DNA of 64,000 nucleotides. It comes from Paenibacillus sp. PCH8 (lineage in GTDB: Bacteria; Bacillota; Bacilli; Paenibacillales; Paenibacillaceae). The DNA lies in NCBI RefSeq assembly GCF_002968835.1, contig NZ_PKQK01000001.1, positions 1,984,001 to 2,048,000 on the forward strand. Reading direction: 5' to 3'. A program made the position numbers and the translations under genes. Below the pieces are notes generated by a model. It saw nothing but the letters and a program-made list of their open reading frames with translations, made no database searches and had not been told where the DNA came from. The stretch's first letter is position 1; each line of letters begins with the position of its first letter. This document shows, piece after piece, positions 36,017-45,781 of the stretch.

Positions 36017-37252
36017 ATGGCTAAGGAAAAAATTGTACTCGCTTATTCAGGCGGGTTGGACACATCTGTAATTTTGAAATGGTTGAAAGAAACATATGAT
36101 GCAGAGATCATCGCATTTACAGCGGATATTGGTCAAAAGGATGAACTGGATGGCTTGGAGGAAAAAGCACTGGCTACCGGCGCTTCCAAAGTATACATCG
36201 ACGATCTGCGCGATGAATTCGCGAAAGACTTCATCTATCCGATGTTCCAAGCGGGCGCCCTCTATGAAGGACAATACTTGCTTGGTACAAGTATTGCTCG
36301 TCCACTGATTGCGAAACGCATGGTGGATATCGCTCGCGCAGAAGGCGCTACAGCTATCGCTCACGGCGCTACGGGCAAAGGGAATGACCAGGTTCGCTTT
36401 GAGCTGAACGCGGCTGCACTGACACCTGACATTAACGTCATTGCACCTTGGCGTCTGGAAGAATTCCGCAACCAGTTCCCTGGACGGGCCGAGATGATTG
36501 CTTACGCTGAAAAGCATGGCATTCCGGTAACCGCATCTGCGGCTAAACCGTACTCGACGGACCGTAACCTGCTGCATATCAGCTATGAGAGTGGTGTGCT
36601 TGAAGATCCTTGGTTCGATCCAAGTGCAGACGAGAACAAAGACATGTTCCTGCTGAGCAGTGCACCGGAAGATGCACCGGATCAAGCCGAATATGTTGAG
36701 CTTGAATTCGAACAAGGTGACTGTGTGGCACTGAACGGTGAGCGTCTAAGCCCACTGCAAGTGATGGAACAACTGAACGAACTGGGTGGCAAACATGGTA
36801 TCGGCCGTGTAGATATGGTCGAGAACCGCTTTGTCGGCATGAAGAGCCGTGGCGTATACGAAACACCGGGTGGAACAATCTTGTTCACAGCACACCGCAA
36901 AATGGAATCCATCACGATGGACCGTGAAGTGATGAACCTGCGTGATAGCCTGATTACACGTTACAGCACACTGGTATACAACGGCTTCTGGTTCGCACCA
37001 GAGCGTCTTGCATTGCAAGCGCTGGTGACTGAAAGCCAGAAGAACGTAACAGGTACGGTTCGTGTGAAACTGTACAAAGGTAATATTATCGGCGCAGGTG
37101 TGAAAAGCCCTGTCAGCTTGTATAATCCGGATATTGCAACGATGGAAGCTGATCCCACGCAAGCCTACGATCAAGGCGATGCAACCGGCTTTATCCGCCT
37201 GAACGCACTGCGTCTGAAAGTAAACTCCGGTGTAGAGCAAAACAAAAACTAA
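36017..37252 (+). CDS. argG: Argininosuccinate synthase
   Basis: A 411-residue ATP-dependent ligase joining citrulline and aspartate. The N-terminal YSGGLDTSV is the pyrophosphatase P-loop, [14 protein letters not shown] the citrulline and aspartate-binding segment, and the C-terminal region continues through [24 protein letters not shown] precedes ATG 36017. It is 93 bp after argF and 105 bp before argH. Unlike B. subtilis, argGH here directly follow argCJBDF. Confidence 0.97.
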   Translation: MAKEKIVLAYSGGLDTSVILKWLKETYDAEIIAFTADIGQKDELDGLEEKALATGASKVYIDDLRDEFAKDFIYPMFQAGALYEGQYLLGTSIARPLIAKRMVDIARAEGATAIAHGATGKGNDQVRFELNAAALTPDINVIAPWRLEEFRNQFPGRAEMIAYAEKHGIPVTASAAKPYSTDRNLLHISYESGVLEDPWFDPSADENKDMFLLSSAPEDAPDQAEYVELEFEQGDCVALNGERLSPLQVMEQLNELGGKHGIGRVDMVENRFVGMKSRGVYETPGGTILFTAHRKMESITMDREVMNLRDSLITRYSTLVYNGFWFAPERLALQALVTESQKNVTGTVRVKLYKGNIIGAGVKSPVSLYNPDIATMEADPTQAYDQGDATGFIRLNALRLKVNSGVEQNKN

Positions 37253-37357
37253 TTCAAACATGCACATCATACTGCATGACTATAACTGACAAGGCAGGCC
37301 GTTCTTGCATATCTGGCAGGAGCGGTTTTGTCCATGAGCGAAAGGGGAGAACTCACC

Positions 37358-38761
37358 GTGAGCAAGCTATGGGGAGGACGGTTTACAAAACAAACCAATC
37401 ACTTGGTTGAGGAATATACGGCATCAATCAATTTTGACAAAGCTTTGGCAGAGGAAGACATCCAGGGAAGTCTGGCTCATGTAACGATGCTAGGCAAATG
37501 CGGTATTCTTCCGGCGGAAGATGTGGAGACCATCAAAGAAGGTCTGATCACCGTTCTGCACAAAATTCGTGCGGGCGAAGTGGAATTCTCCGTATCGGAT
37601 GAAGACATCCACATGAACATTGAGAAAAACCTGATCGACACCATCGGCCCTGTAGGCGGCAAATTACATACAGGACGCAGCCGGAATGATCAGGTAGCAA
37701 CCGATATGCACTTGTACCTGCGTGAGCGTGTAGTTGGATTTGTCGGCATGCTGCACACTTTGCAGGAAGCGCTGATTGGACAAGCCAAAGATAATCTCGA
37801 TACGATTGTACCGGGCTATACGCATCTTCAACGTGCACAACCGATTCTGTTCGCCCATCACCTGATGGCGTATGTGTCCATGTTCCAACGGGATGCGGAA
37901 CGTCTGATGGACAGTTACAAACGTATTAATATCCTGCCACTGGGTGCAGGTGCGCTTGCGGGTACCACATTCCCGATTGACCGTCATTTTGTGGCGGAAC
38001 AACTGGGCTTTGACGGCGTATACGAGAATAGTCTGGACGCAGTAAGCGACCGTGACTTCATCGTTGAGTTCCTGGCAGCCGCTTCGCTCATCATGACTCA
38101 CTTGTCCCGTCTGAGTGAAGAACTGGTACTGTGGAGCAGCACGGAGTTTGGTTTCGTTGAATTGGACGATGCATTCTGCACAGGCAGCAGCATTATGCCA
38201 CAGAAGAAGAATCCCGATGTTCCCGAACTCGTTCGTGGTAAAACGGGACGTGTGTACGGCAACCTGATCGGTTTGCTTACGGTCCTGAAGTCTCTTCCAT
38301 TGGCTTACAACAAAGACATGCAGGAAGATAAAGAAGGCATGTTTGATACCGTAGCGACGCTGGAAGGTGCACTGCAACTGTTTGCTCCAATGATCGCGAC
38401 AATGACCGTGAACAAGGATCGCATGCGTCAAGCGGTCAACCAGGACTTCTCCAACGCTACGGATATTGCCGACTTCCTCGTGGGTGAAGGCTTACCTTTC
38501 CGTCAAGCGCATGAAGTGATTGGTAAAACGGTGTTGTACTGCATCCAGAACAGCAAGTATTTGCTGGATCTGACGATTGATGAATTCCGTCAGTTCTCAC
38601 CACTGTTCGATGACCGGATCTATGACGTGCTTCAACCGGAAGCCGTTGTGAACGCTCGTAATGTCTATGGCGGAACGGCTGCGGGTCAGGTTGCTGATGC
38701 GATTGCACGTAGCGAGAAAGTACTGGAGATTACCGAGCAATGGATTACCAACCGTGGTTAA
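37358..38761 (+). CDS. argH: Argininosuccinate lyase
   Basis: A 467-residue member of the fumarase/aspartase superfamily that releases arginine and fumarate. It has the N-terminal KLWGGRFTK, the [12 protein letters not shown] motif, the catalytic histidine region [11 protein letters not shown], and the family signature [15 protein letters not shown] 37358 after AGGGGAGA is preferred to the open TTG 37328. Last gene of the cluster. Its terminator has been split by an insertion sequence. Confidence 0.96.
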   Translation: MSKLWGGRFTKQTNHLVEEYTASINFDKALAEEDIQGSLAHVTMLGKCGILPAEDVETIKEGLITVLHKIRAGEVEFSVSDEDIHMNIEKNLIDTIGPVGGKLHTGRSRNDQVATDMHLYLRERVVGFVGMLHTLQEALIGQAKDNLDTIVPGYTHLQRAQPILFAHHLMAYVSMFQRDAERLMDSYKRINILPLGAGALAGTTFPIDRHFVAEQLGFDGVYENSLDAVSDRDFIVEFLAAASLIMTHLSRLSEELVLWSSTEFGFVELDDAFCTGSSIMPQKKNPDVPELVRGKTGRVYGNLIGLLTVLKSLPLAYNKDMQEDKEGMFDTVATLEGALQLFAPMIATMTVNKDRMRQAVNQDFSNATDIADFLVGEGLPFRQAHEVIGKTVLYCIQNSKYLLDLTIDEFRQFSPLFDDRIYDVLQPEAVVNARNVYGGTAAGQVADAIARSEKVLEITEQWITNRG

Positions 38762-38881
38762 TGCCACTTGAATAGTGGGAAAACAGCCATACGAACGTAT
38801 AACGTGAAAAGCAGGCCGAGAGGGGAATATGAACCGCTCCCTGTCAAGTAGACAGTTGAAAAAACAAAAATTAGTTCATTG

Positions 38882-38922
38882 AGATACCTTAGCTCGGATG
38901 ACGTGCTAAGGTATCTTTTTTT
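38882..38922 (+). terminator. Terminator at the left end of the IS element
   Basis: AGATACCTTAGC pairs with GCTAAGGTATCT and is followed by a T-run on the forward strand. It would stop transcripts entering from argH, replacing the disrupted host terminator and protecting the element from outside transcription. Confidence 0.78.
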
Positions 38923-38923
38923 G

Positions 38924-39796
38924 TTATGCAGCTCTTCGGTATTCGTTCGGAGACAAGCCTTCCAAACACTCCGTGTAACGGTAGTTGTTGTAGTAGCGCA
39001 TATAACGATCAACTGCCCTGTGAACATCTTCGTAGGTGTCATACTTCGTAAGATAATAACTTTCTGACTTATATGTACCCCAAAATCGTTCAATCGGCTG
39101 GTTATCCAAACAGCGACTCACACGAGACATGCTCTTGATAAATCCGTACTTCAACTGGAGCCTGTTATACTCATGAGACGTGTACTGAAAGCCTCTGTCG
39201 CTCTGAATCATGGGGGAAACATCCGGATTCTTGACGTACGCTTTTTTCAGCGTATCCATCACGAGTGTATTGTTGTTGAAATGACTCAGTACCCATGAAA
39301 CAATGGAGTTATCGTACACATCTATAATGGCACTTAAATAAGCTTTACGTCCATTTCCGTATTTCAATTCGGTCACATCAGTAGACCATTTGACATTTGG
39401 AGCAGAGGCAGCGAAGTTGCGATTCATTTTATTTTCAGCCACATGGAGCGCGGTGGCGTTCACGTAATGTGGCCGTTTTTTACGAATGACTGCTTTCAGC
39501 CCGAGAGCACGCATGATTCGATAATAGCGCTTTTTGTTATACTTCTGATGCAGCTTTCGATTTAACTGGGTACGCATTTGACGATAGCCTAGAATCCCAT
39601 CTCGCTTGTCATAACGACGCTTTACTTCTTTTGCCAGCATATATCCTTCACGTTCTCTGGCAGAAGGTGTCCACTTTAACCATTTATAATAGGCAGATCG
39701 AGCTACACCACCAAGCGCACATAACGCCGCAACGGTATATCCTTTTTCATGGTGTAGTTCTTGTATGGCTTGATACCACTTTACATGCCTGACCAA
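38924..39796 (-). CDS. IS3-family transposase OrfB (DDE integrase domain)
   Basis: A 290-residue protein with a short helical N-terminal part resembling HTH_21 (AREREGYMLAKEVKRRYDKRDGILGYRQM) and an rve-type catalytic core. Catalytic residues are visible as STDVTE (first Asp), IQSDRGFQY (second Asp) and PIERFWG (Glu), with the expected spacing to Glu. It starts with TTG just after the OrfA stop, so it is probably made as an OrfAB fusion by -1 frameshifting at 39832-39838. Confidence 0.93.
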   Translation of the reverse strand: MVRHVKWYQAIQELHHEKGYTVAALCALGGVARSAYYKWLKWTPSAREREGYMLAKEVKRRYDKRDGILGYRQMRTQLNRKLHQKYNKKRYYRIMRALGLKAVIRKKRPHYVNATALHVAENKMNRNFAASAPNVKWSTDVTELKYGNGRKAYLSAIIDVYDNSIVSWVLSHFNNNTLVMDTLKKAYVKNPDVSPMIQSDRGFQYTSHEYNRLQLKYGFIKSMSRVSRCLDNQPIERFWGTYKSESYYLTKYDTYEDVHRAVDRYMRYYNNYRYTECLEGLSPNEYRRAA

Positions 39797-39798
39797 GG

Positions 39799-40488
39799 TT
39801 AGCGTGGTTTTCGTCGCTCGATCTCTGCCAACTTTTTTGCGAAAGCATTCTCCATCTCCAGGTATTCATTTCGGGCTTCCAGTTCTTTAATCCGCAGCTG
39901 GAGTCGTTCCTGCTCATCCAATTCTTCTACAGGCTTTTTACGACCTCTACGATCAAGAAGAGCCTCTTCTTGACCCGCTTGATATTTCCGAACCCATGCG
40001 TACACTTGCGGATAAGATACACCAAACTTCTCCATTGCTTTCTGATAGTCCAGGTCATTAGCGAGGGTATATTGCGCAATTTCAATACGTTCTTCGAAAG
40101 TGGTTTTACGTCCTTTATTCATATGAGATAGCCCTTTTCCTTTACGAGTAGGTTTTAATTCTATCTCTTGAGTATACTTGGTAATCCATTTCTTCAAAAC
40201 ACTTGTACTCGAAATATGATGTTTTTTTGTTGCAGCTGTTAAGGATAGATCACCAGACAAGACATCTCTGATCGCAGCAAGTCTCAATTCCCTTGAGTAC
40301 GTTTTCCATGTTTTCGATTCTTTTAACCCACTCCATCCATGTGCCTTATATTTCCTTATCCAATCCGTGACAGAACTCTTGCTCACCCCAATTTGTTTAG
40401 CTTCCGAATTTGGGTTTGAATGGTGCTCAAGACAGCGCTGTACGGTGTGTAATTTGATTTTTAAAGAAATGGGACTTCTTTTAGACAT
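39799..40488 (-). CDS. IS3-family OrfA (double helix-turn-helix)
   Basis: A 229-residue DNA-binding protein. Two or three helix-turn-helix units are visible: EAKQIGVSKSSVTDWIRKYK, SLTAATKKHHISSTSVLKKW and YQKAMEKFGVSYPQVYAWVRKY. A C-terminal leucine-zipper-like coiled coil follows (QERLQLRIKELEARNEYLEM). Near the end, codons GCA-AAA-AAG make the slippery A-AAA-AAG heptamer (39832-39838 on the forward strand as CTTTTTT). A slip there leads straight into the OrfB frame. Confidence 0.9.
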   Translation of the reverse strand: MSKRSPISLKIKLHTVQRCLEHHSNPNSEAKQIGVSKSSVTDWIRKYKAHGWSGLKESKTWKTYSRELRLAAIRDVLSGDLSLTAATKKHHISSTSVLKKWITKYTQEIELKPTRKGKGLSHMNKGRKTTFEERIEIAQYTLANDLDYQKAMEKFGVSYPQVYAWVRKYQAGQEEALLDRRGRKKPVEELDEQERLQLRIKELEARNEYLEMENAFAKKLAEIERRKPR

Positions 40489-40724
40489 GAGAAAGCTCCC
40501 CTCATAAATAGACGTAGAAGTTTTGTTTTTTTCTACTGTCTACTATGAGGGGAGCTTATCAGAATACCTCCAAGGCCTGCTTTTTTCATTGGTTTTCAGT
40601 CTATGATCCAGGAAACCAATTTCCCTCCAGAAATATGACGAAGTTCCGCAACACCGTTACTCCAAATGTTTAATCTCCTAGATGCGGCCTGTTAGGAGAA
40701 ATTGGAGATTTCTTTCCTATATCT

Positions 40725-41513
40725 TTAATCCCGCTTAGGCAGAGGCAACCAGTTCAATACATTCTGTATCTTCGCATCCCAGTAGCCCCATTCATGTTCA
40801 CCAGGCCCTTCCTCGTATGTCAATTCGAAGTTCGTTTGTTCACAGGCTTGACGGAACGTTTGATTATCCTCATATAGGAAATCTTCCGTTCCACAACATT
40901 GGTAGAGCATAGGTCGTGGGCTTTCGCCAGATTGATTTTCTTTTAACAGATGAATCAGATCGTTCTCTGTACCTGCCACATCGGGTCCGAAAATCCGCTG
41001 TAACTCCGTCTGTTGTAATGCTGAGGATGCGTTTCTATCCATATGTGCAGACATATCGAGTGCTCCAGACAGACTTGCAGCTGCAGCGTATTGATCCGGT
41101 TTGCGAAGGGCCAGCTTGAATGCACCGTATCCACCCATGGATAAACCAGCGACATAGTTATCCTCGCGTTGATGCGACAGTGGGAAGAAGGAACGAGTGA
41201 GTGCGGGCAGTTCCTCGCTGATAAACGTCCAGTACTTTCCACCTTCCACCATATCCGTATAGAAGCTGCGATGTACCTGAGGCATAACAACGGCGATACC
41301 GAGGTTGGCCACATAACGTTCGATGGAAGTCCGGCGCAGCCAGATGGAATCATCATCCGACAGACCGTGTAACAGGTACAGGGTTGGATGTAGTCCTGTG
41401 CCGGTTACATTCTCCATGCCGATCTGATTGTGGGTTTGTTGTGGCAGTATGACATGCATGCTGGTGCTCAGTCCAAGTGTATCCGAATAAAAATCACATT
41501 TAATAAGTGCCAT
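40725..41513 (-). CDS. Alpha/beta-hydrolase esterase (EstA / S-formylglutathione hydrolase-like)
   Basis: A 262-residue serine esterase of the esterase D type. The nucleophile elbow is GLSMGG (about residue 120), [15 protein letters not shown] is the oxyanion-side segment, and the C-terminal EHEWGYWD contains the catalytic histidine. FLYEDN is a candidate for the acid region. The family is close to tributyrin esterase EstA and to esterase domains of surface proteins, but no signal peptide is present. ATG 41513 after an AAAGGGG site is preferred to the open upstream frame. It faces the IS and argH. Hairpins at 40589-40622 and about 40672-40699 may end its transcript. Confidence 0.85.
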   Translation of the reverse strand: MALIKCDFYSDTLGLSTSMHVILPQQTHNQIGMENVTGTGLHPTLYLLHGLSDDDSIWLRRTSIERYVANLGIAVVMPQVHRSFYTDMVEGGKYWTFISEELPALTRSFFPLSHQREDNYVAGLSMGGYGAFKLALRKPDQYAAAASLSGALDMSAHMDRNASSALQQTELQRIFGPDVAGTENDLIHLLKENQSGESPRPMLYQCCGTEDFLYEDNQTFRQACEQTNFELTYEEGPGEHEWGYWDAKIQNVLNWLPLPKRD

Positions 41514-41771
41514 GGTATAAGAAACCCCTTTCATAAATTCGTGAACTCCATACTTTACTTTAAATGAAGAAGACAGAAGGGGGAAACGCAACCTGATGTC
41601 TCCCAAGTGTCTATATGTAACAGGTTATACCCAATACTCTTCCAATGCAATAAAGATGAAGCTGAAGAATAACAGAACAAGCCCGGAGTACGTACAACTC
41701 TTCATGCGACCACACCAAAGACATGTATGAAACGGATGACGAAATAAATTTCAAAACCGTTTCTAACCTAA

Positions 41772-41800
41772 TTTACAACGTAACAATGTTATGTTACACT
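41772..41800 (+). promoter_or_regulatory. Promoter with operator-like dyad before yhbDEF
   Basis: TTTACA at 41772-41777 and TACACT at 41795-41800 are separated by 17 bp. The spacer holds an inverted repeat, GTAACA (41780-41785) with TGTTAC (41792-41797). The first gene of the operon encodes a helix-turn-helix protein, so autoregulation at this site is plausible. Confidence 0.65.
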
Positions 41801-41826
41801 AATTTCGACAAGAGAGGGGAGCATAT

Positions 41827-42450
41827 ATGACGGACGATTTGATCTCCAAAAAAGAACTGCTGGACCTGACAGGTATCTCCTACGGCCAGTTATACCGCTG
41901 GAAGCGCAAGAATCTCATTCCGGAAGAATGGTTCATTCGGAAGTCCTCCTACACCGGACAAGAGACCTTTTTTCCTAAACAGCAGATTTTACTGCGCATT
42001 GACAAGATTCTGAACATGAAAGACGGATTGTCACTGGATGAGCTGGCAGACGTGTTTTCACCTACGTTGGGTGAAGTGGACATGACTGCTCAACAACTGT
42101 TAGAGCGAAACATTGTTTCACAGATTTCGCTTGATCTGTTGAAAGAAGCGGGGCGGGAACAACCCATGTATGTTTTGGAGCAGATTATGATGCTCTTTGT
42201 ACTAGATAAGCTGTTAATGGGCGGGGACATGACTCGTCAGGAAGGTACGTTGCTGATCGATGTGATGTCTGAACATTATTATCGGTTCACAGGAAGACCG
42301 AGCGAACTTGTGCTTACTCGCAAGATGGGTGTCCCGTCATTCATGCTGGTGACAGCAGGAACGGAGTTTTATTTTGACAATGGTGTGAAGGTGGTTCTTA
42401 GGCAGCCCATGGGAACATTTATGGAAGAATTAAAACTCAAATTGGGATAA
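41827..42450 (+). CDS. yhbD: YhbD-family protein (MerR-like helix-turn-helix)
   Basis: A 207-residue protein. The N terminus is MerR-like: ISKKELLDLTGISYGQLYRWKRKNLIPEEWF resembles the winged-helix reading head of MerR regulators, followed by a helical region (LRIDKILNMKDGLSLDELADVF). The C-terminal half is conserved only in the YhbD family. In Bacillus subtilis yhbD precedes yhbE and yhbF, two bactofilin-like genes, exactly as here. It probably regulates or partners these proteins. AGGGGAGCAT is its ribosome binding site. Confidence 0.85.
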   Translation: MTDDLISKKELLDLTGISYGQLYRWKRKNLIPEEWFIRKSSYTGQETFFPKQQILLRIDKILNMKDGLSLDELADVFSPTLGEVDMTAQQLLERNIVSQISLDLLKEAGREQPMYVLEQIMMLFVLDKLLMGGDMTRQEGTLLIDVMSEHYYRFTGRPSELVLTRKMGVPSFMLVTAGTEFYFDNGVKVVLRQPMGTFMEELKLKLG

Positions 42451-42464
42451 GGAGAGGATTATAT

Positions 42465-43193
42465 ATGGAAGAGCGCAACATGCGGAATGATTTGAACGTA
42501 TCGGGCATAAGCCAAACGGCTGGTGGGGAATTCCACAGGGTATCCATTGATGGCATGGCTAAGGTGAACGGTAACCTGGACTGTACCTCTCTGGATGTGA
42601 ATGGGACATTGAAGATGCACGGCGCTTTGAACGCTGAAAGGGCAACGATCAACGGCATGTGCACACTGAACGGTCCCTTGATCAGTTCTTGTGTTCGCGT
42701 GGATGGTATGGCAACGATTAAGGGAGATGTGAACAGCCCTGAATTTGAAGTGAACGGAAAATGTACCATACGTGGAAAGGTGGATGGGGAACGAATCGAT
42801 ATCGGTGGCATGATTGATATTGAAGGTGATGTGCAATGTGAGTCCCTGAATGTGCAGGGCAATATTAAAATGACTGGTTTTCTGAATGCTGGGACGGTAG
42901 AGATCAGGCTGCATACTTCCTCATCAGCTAAAGAGGTGGGCGGAGAGCGTATTGATATTCGTCGTAAGGAACAACAGAGTGGCTTTTGGAAAAGCATAGG
43001 TCTGGGTGGCAAACCTTCCTTCAAGGCATCCTTGATAGAGGGAGATGAAATCCTGCTGGAAGATACGGAGGCTGATATTATCCGAGGGAGCAAGGTTCAT
43101 ATCGGTCGTGGCTGTAACATCAGACTGGTTGAATACTCAGGTGAACTTGAGGTTGATCCGGAAGCCAAGGTGGGCAGCAGTCAGCGGATATAA
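42465..43193 (+). CDS. yhbE: Bactofilin-like polymer-forming protein (YhbE-type)
   Basis: A 242-residue protein dominated by a right-handed beta-helix with short repeated turns: DGMAKVNGNLDCTSL, NGTLKMHGALNAERA, NGMCTLNGPLI, DGMATIKGDVN and so on. Each is about 20 residues with alternating hydrophobic positions. This is the bactofilin/polymer-forming cytoskeletal fold. The C-terminal part has a second short repeat (GDEILLEDTEADIIRGSKVHIGRGC). It is 14 bp after yhbD with an AAGGAGAGG site. Such proteins polymerise without nucleotide and scaffold envelope processes; the specific role in this family is not known. Confidence 0.87.
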   Translation: MEERNMRNDLNVSGISQTAGGEFHRVSIDGMAKVNGNLDCTSLDVNGTLKMHGALNAERATINGMCTLNGPLISSCVRVDGMATIKGDVNSPEFEVNGKCTIRGKVDGERIDIGGMIDIEGDVQCESLNVQGNIKMTGFLNAGTVEIRLHTSSSAKEVGGERIDIRRKEQQSGFWKSIGLGGKPSFKASLIEGDEILLEDTEADIIRGSKVHIGRGCNIRLVEYSGELEVDPEAKVGSSQRI

Positions 43194-43226
43194 ATTAGGA
43201 ATTGGAGAGAAAGGGATGAGATCGAT

Positions 43227-43922
43227 TTGAATACTAATCCAGGGCATTCATTGGACCGAAAAAGCGATATCAGCATCGTCGGTGAAGGTAGTTCTGCTGG
43301 CGGGGTGTACGGTAAGGTCAAGACAGTGGGGGATTCTTCATTTAACGGCAATCTATACTGTAATCAATTCAAATGTACCGGTACGTCGGTCATATACGGA
43401 TCTCTTGAAGCCACAGATGTCAAAATCACGGGAACCCTCACCCTGACAGAGCGAGCTGCCAGCTCCGATGGTCAGAACGACGCAGTCCATATTTCTGACC
43501 TGCATGCCAAAGCGGAGAATATGAAAGTGGTCGGTGAACTCTATCTATCCGGTGACTGTCAGGCGGAGAATTTCAAGCTGAATGGGAGTCTCACGATCGC
43601 AGGTATGCTCAGCGCTGAACAGATGACACTTAGAATTATGGGGCCATCCGAGGTTAGGGAAATGGGCGGTTCCATCATATATGTGAAGAGTGGCCGGGCT
43701 AAACTGCTGAATAGCTTGTTCACGGAGAATCAGTCCATTCTCAAGGTCAGAATAATCGAAGGTGACGAGATTGAATTAGAGAATACGGAGGCGGAGGTTG
43801 TACGAGGAGATACAATTAAAATTGGCCCGGGCTGCCGGATTGGTACTGTGGAATACCGATCTTCCCTGCATATTCATCCACAATCGGAAGTTTTGTTGCA
43901 AAGCAATCGGTCCTTGGACTGA
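43227..43922 (+). CDS. yhbF: Bactofilin-like polymer-forming protein (YhbF-type)
   Basis: A 231-residue paralogue of the preceding protein. Repeats such as GDSSFNGNLYCNQF, TGTSVIYGSLEATDV, ITGTLTL and VVGELYLSGDCQAEN form the beta-helix. The C-terminal unit GDEIELENTEAEVVRGDTIKIGPGCRI mirrors yhbE. A TTG start at 43227 follows AAAGGGATGAG. The two proteins may co-assemble. Third gene of the yhbDEF operon; no terminator was seen before the MFS gene 72 bp later. Confidence 0.85.
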   Translation: MNTNPGHSLDRKSDISIVGEGSSAGGVYGKVKTVGDSSFNGNLYCNQFKCTGTSVIYGSLEATDVKITGTLTLTERAASSDGQNDAVHISDLHAKAENMKVVGELYLSGDCQAENFKLNGSLTIAGMLSAEQMTLRIMGPSEVREMGGSIIYVKSGRAKLLNSLFTENQSILKVRIIEGDEIELENTEAEVVRGDTIKIGPGCRIGTVEYRSSLHIHPQSEVLLQSNRSLD

Positions 43923-43994
43923 TTATCGGCAATACCTTTTCGGATATACTAATGCAGTCATATGAATAGATCGTGAATGGAGAGATTGAGTACA

Positions 43995-45555
43995 ATGGCT
44001 GCAAGTAAAAACAAGATTGGATTCGTGCTGGCAGGTCTCCTGCTTAGCATCCTGATGGCCTCAATGGATAATACCATTGTAGCTACGGCGATGGGGATAT
44101 TGTCGGCAAGCTCGGCGGACTCGACAAGTTCGTCTGGGTTACTTCCGCGTACATGGTAGCTGAGATGGCAGGAATGCCGATCTTCGGTAAGTTATCCGAT
44201 ATGTATGGACGGAAGAAGTTTTTTGTGTTTGGTATTATTGTGTTTATGCTTGGCTCGGCGCTGTGCGGAACGGCAACGTCTATTGTTGAATTGACGATGT
44301 ACAGAGCAATTCAGGGGATTGGTGCGGGTGCACTGGTACCGATTGCCTTTACGATTATGTTTGATGTCGTTGCACCTGAATCGCGGGGAAAACTGGGCGG
44401 TTTGTTTGGAGCAGTGTTCGGACTATCTAGCGTGTTTGGCCCATTGCTTGGTGCTTACATTACGGAGTATGCGACATGGGAATGGGTATTTTATATCAAC
44501 CTGCCGCTTGGTTTGATTGCCTTTTTGTTTATTGCATTCTTCTACAAAGAATCCCATCAGCATCAATCCCAACAGATCGACTGGTTGGGTGCTGTAACGC
44601 TGATTGGCGCTGTCGTGTGTCTGATCTTCGGTCTGGAGCTGGGCGGCAAAACGTTTGCCTGGGGTTCATGGCAGATTATTGGCTTGTTTGCCGGATTTAT
44701 CGTGCTTGCCCTTCTCTTTCTGTACGCGGAGACGAAAGCCAAGGAACCGATTATTTCCTTCAACATGTTCCGCAATCGGGTGTATTGGTCCAGTAACGTT
44801 ATCGCAATGTTCAGCGGTGCGGCCTTCATTACAGCATCCGTGTACATCCCTATCTTCATTCAGGGCGTGCTCGGTGGGAAAGCAACCAACTCTGGTCTGG
44901 TATTGCTTCCAATGATGCTGGGGTCTGTGGTAACGGCTTCCATGGGTGGGGTGCTGATGACCAAAATCAAGTACCGCAATATTATGATTCCTACACTGGC
45001 GCTCCTTGTCCTTGGTCTTGGATTACTGACTACGCTGGATGAGAGTTCATCCCTCTGGACGATTCGCATCTACATGGTACTGGTTGGTTTGGGTGTCGGT
45101 GCATCCTTCTCGGTGCTCAGTAATGCGGCCATGAATGCATTCGAACCACGTAGACGCGGCGCGGCCAGTTCCACGCTTAACTTCTTGCGCTCACTTGGCA
45201 TGACGATGGGGATTACCATCTTTGGCATCGTACAGAGTCAGGTGTTTACACGCAAAATGAATGATGCCCTTGCTGGAGCGGCAGGAGAAGCGGGTGCAGC
45301 AGCAGGAAGTCCTGCGGGGGGTCTACCTCAGGGAGTGGATCTGACCGATCCACACGCACTGCTCTCACCAGAGCTCAGACAGGCGATTCCCCACAGGTAC
45401 TCGAAACCATCACGCATGCATTGTCGTCTTCCATTATACAACTGTTCGCTTGGGCTGCTATTCCAGCAGCACTGGCTTTAATCGCTTCCTTCTTCATGGG
45501 GAAAGAGAAGATGGTTGTAGGGGAAGAGCAAGGCGAATATACAGGCGGGCATTAA
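43995..45555 (+). pseudogene. DHA2-family drug efflux MFS transporter, interrupted by two one-base frameshifts
   Basis: The intact product would be about 520 residues of the 14-helix EmrB/QacA (LmrB) type. The sequence breaks twice. At 44093-44096 the G run after GCGAT needs one more G: then MDNTIVATAMGDIVGKLGG continues into VTSAYMVAEMAG. At 45389-45392 the C run CCCC needs one more C: then ELRQAIPPQVLETITHAL continues to a stop at 45553-45555. Between the breaks, family motifs are intact (GKLSDMYGRKKFF motif A, IQGIGAGALVPIA motif B-like). Both breaks are missing single bases in G/C runs, so the gene is probably intact in the cell. Confidence 0.82.
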
Positions 45556-45648
45556 GTGGCTCCGCGATGAACCATTCGTTTAAGCTGTTACAGCTAGTAC
45601 ATAGCTGCTGAACATGTTAGACCAGACCATGAATCTGAAACAAGCGAA

Positions 45649-45702
45649 AGACACACTTCTCATGTAGCCCAATAGGTTACATGAGAAGTGTGTCTTTTTT
45701 TG
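45649..45702. terminator. Bidirectional terminator between the MFS gene and the VanW-like gene
   Basis: AGACACACTTCTCATGTA pairs with TTACATGAGAAGTGTGTCT and is followed by seven Ts. Very strong stem between two convergent genes. Confidence 0.85.
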
Positions 45703-45781
45703 ATGATCCTCACAATCTGATCTGTAACAACAGCGAGCAACAGGCCCTTTTTTTGACCACAGACACAGACATCTTGGAGCT

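Larger units (their letters stand above)
38830..40561 (-). mobile_element. IS3-family insertion sequence (IS150-like organisation), 1732 bp
   Basis: The left end begins TGAACCGCTCCC and the right end, read inward, TGATAAGCTCCCC. Both continue into AGTAGACAGT and an A-rich AAAACAAAA stretch, giving imperfect terminal inverted repeats of about 40 bp. A 5-bp direct repeat GAATA flanks it (38825-38829 and 40562-40566). It carries two reverse-strand genes, an OrfA and a DDE-type OrfB, with an A6G slippery site between them. Intact genes, ends and duplication point to a recent, probably active insertion. The length is greater than IS150 because OrfA is long. Confidence 0.93.
38811..40586 (+). terminator. 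argH terminator split by the insertion sequence
   Basis: GCAGGCC at 38811-38817 and GAGG at 38820-38823 on the left pair with CCTC at 40567-40570 and GGCCTGC at 40574-40580 on the right, followed by six Ts. Removing the element and one copy of the 5-bp duplication restores an intrinsic terminator with a GGAATA loop. Confidence 0.85.
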
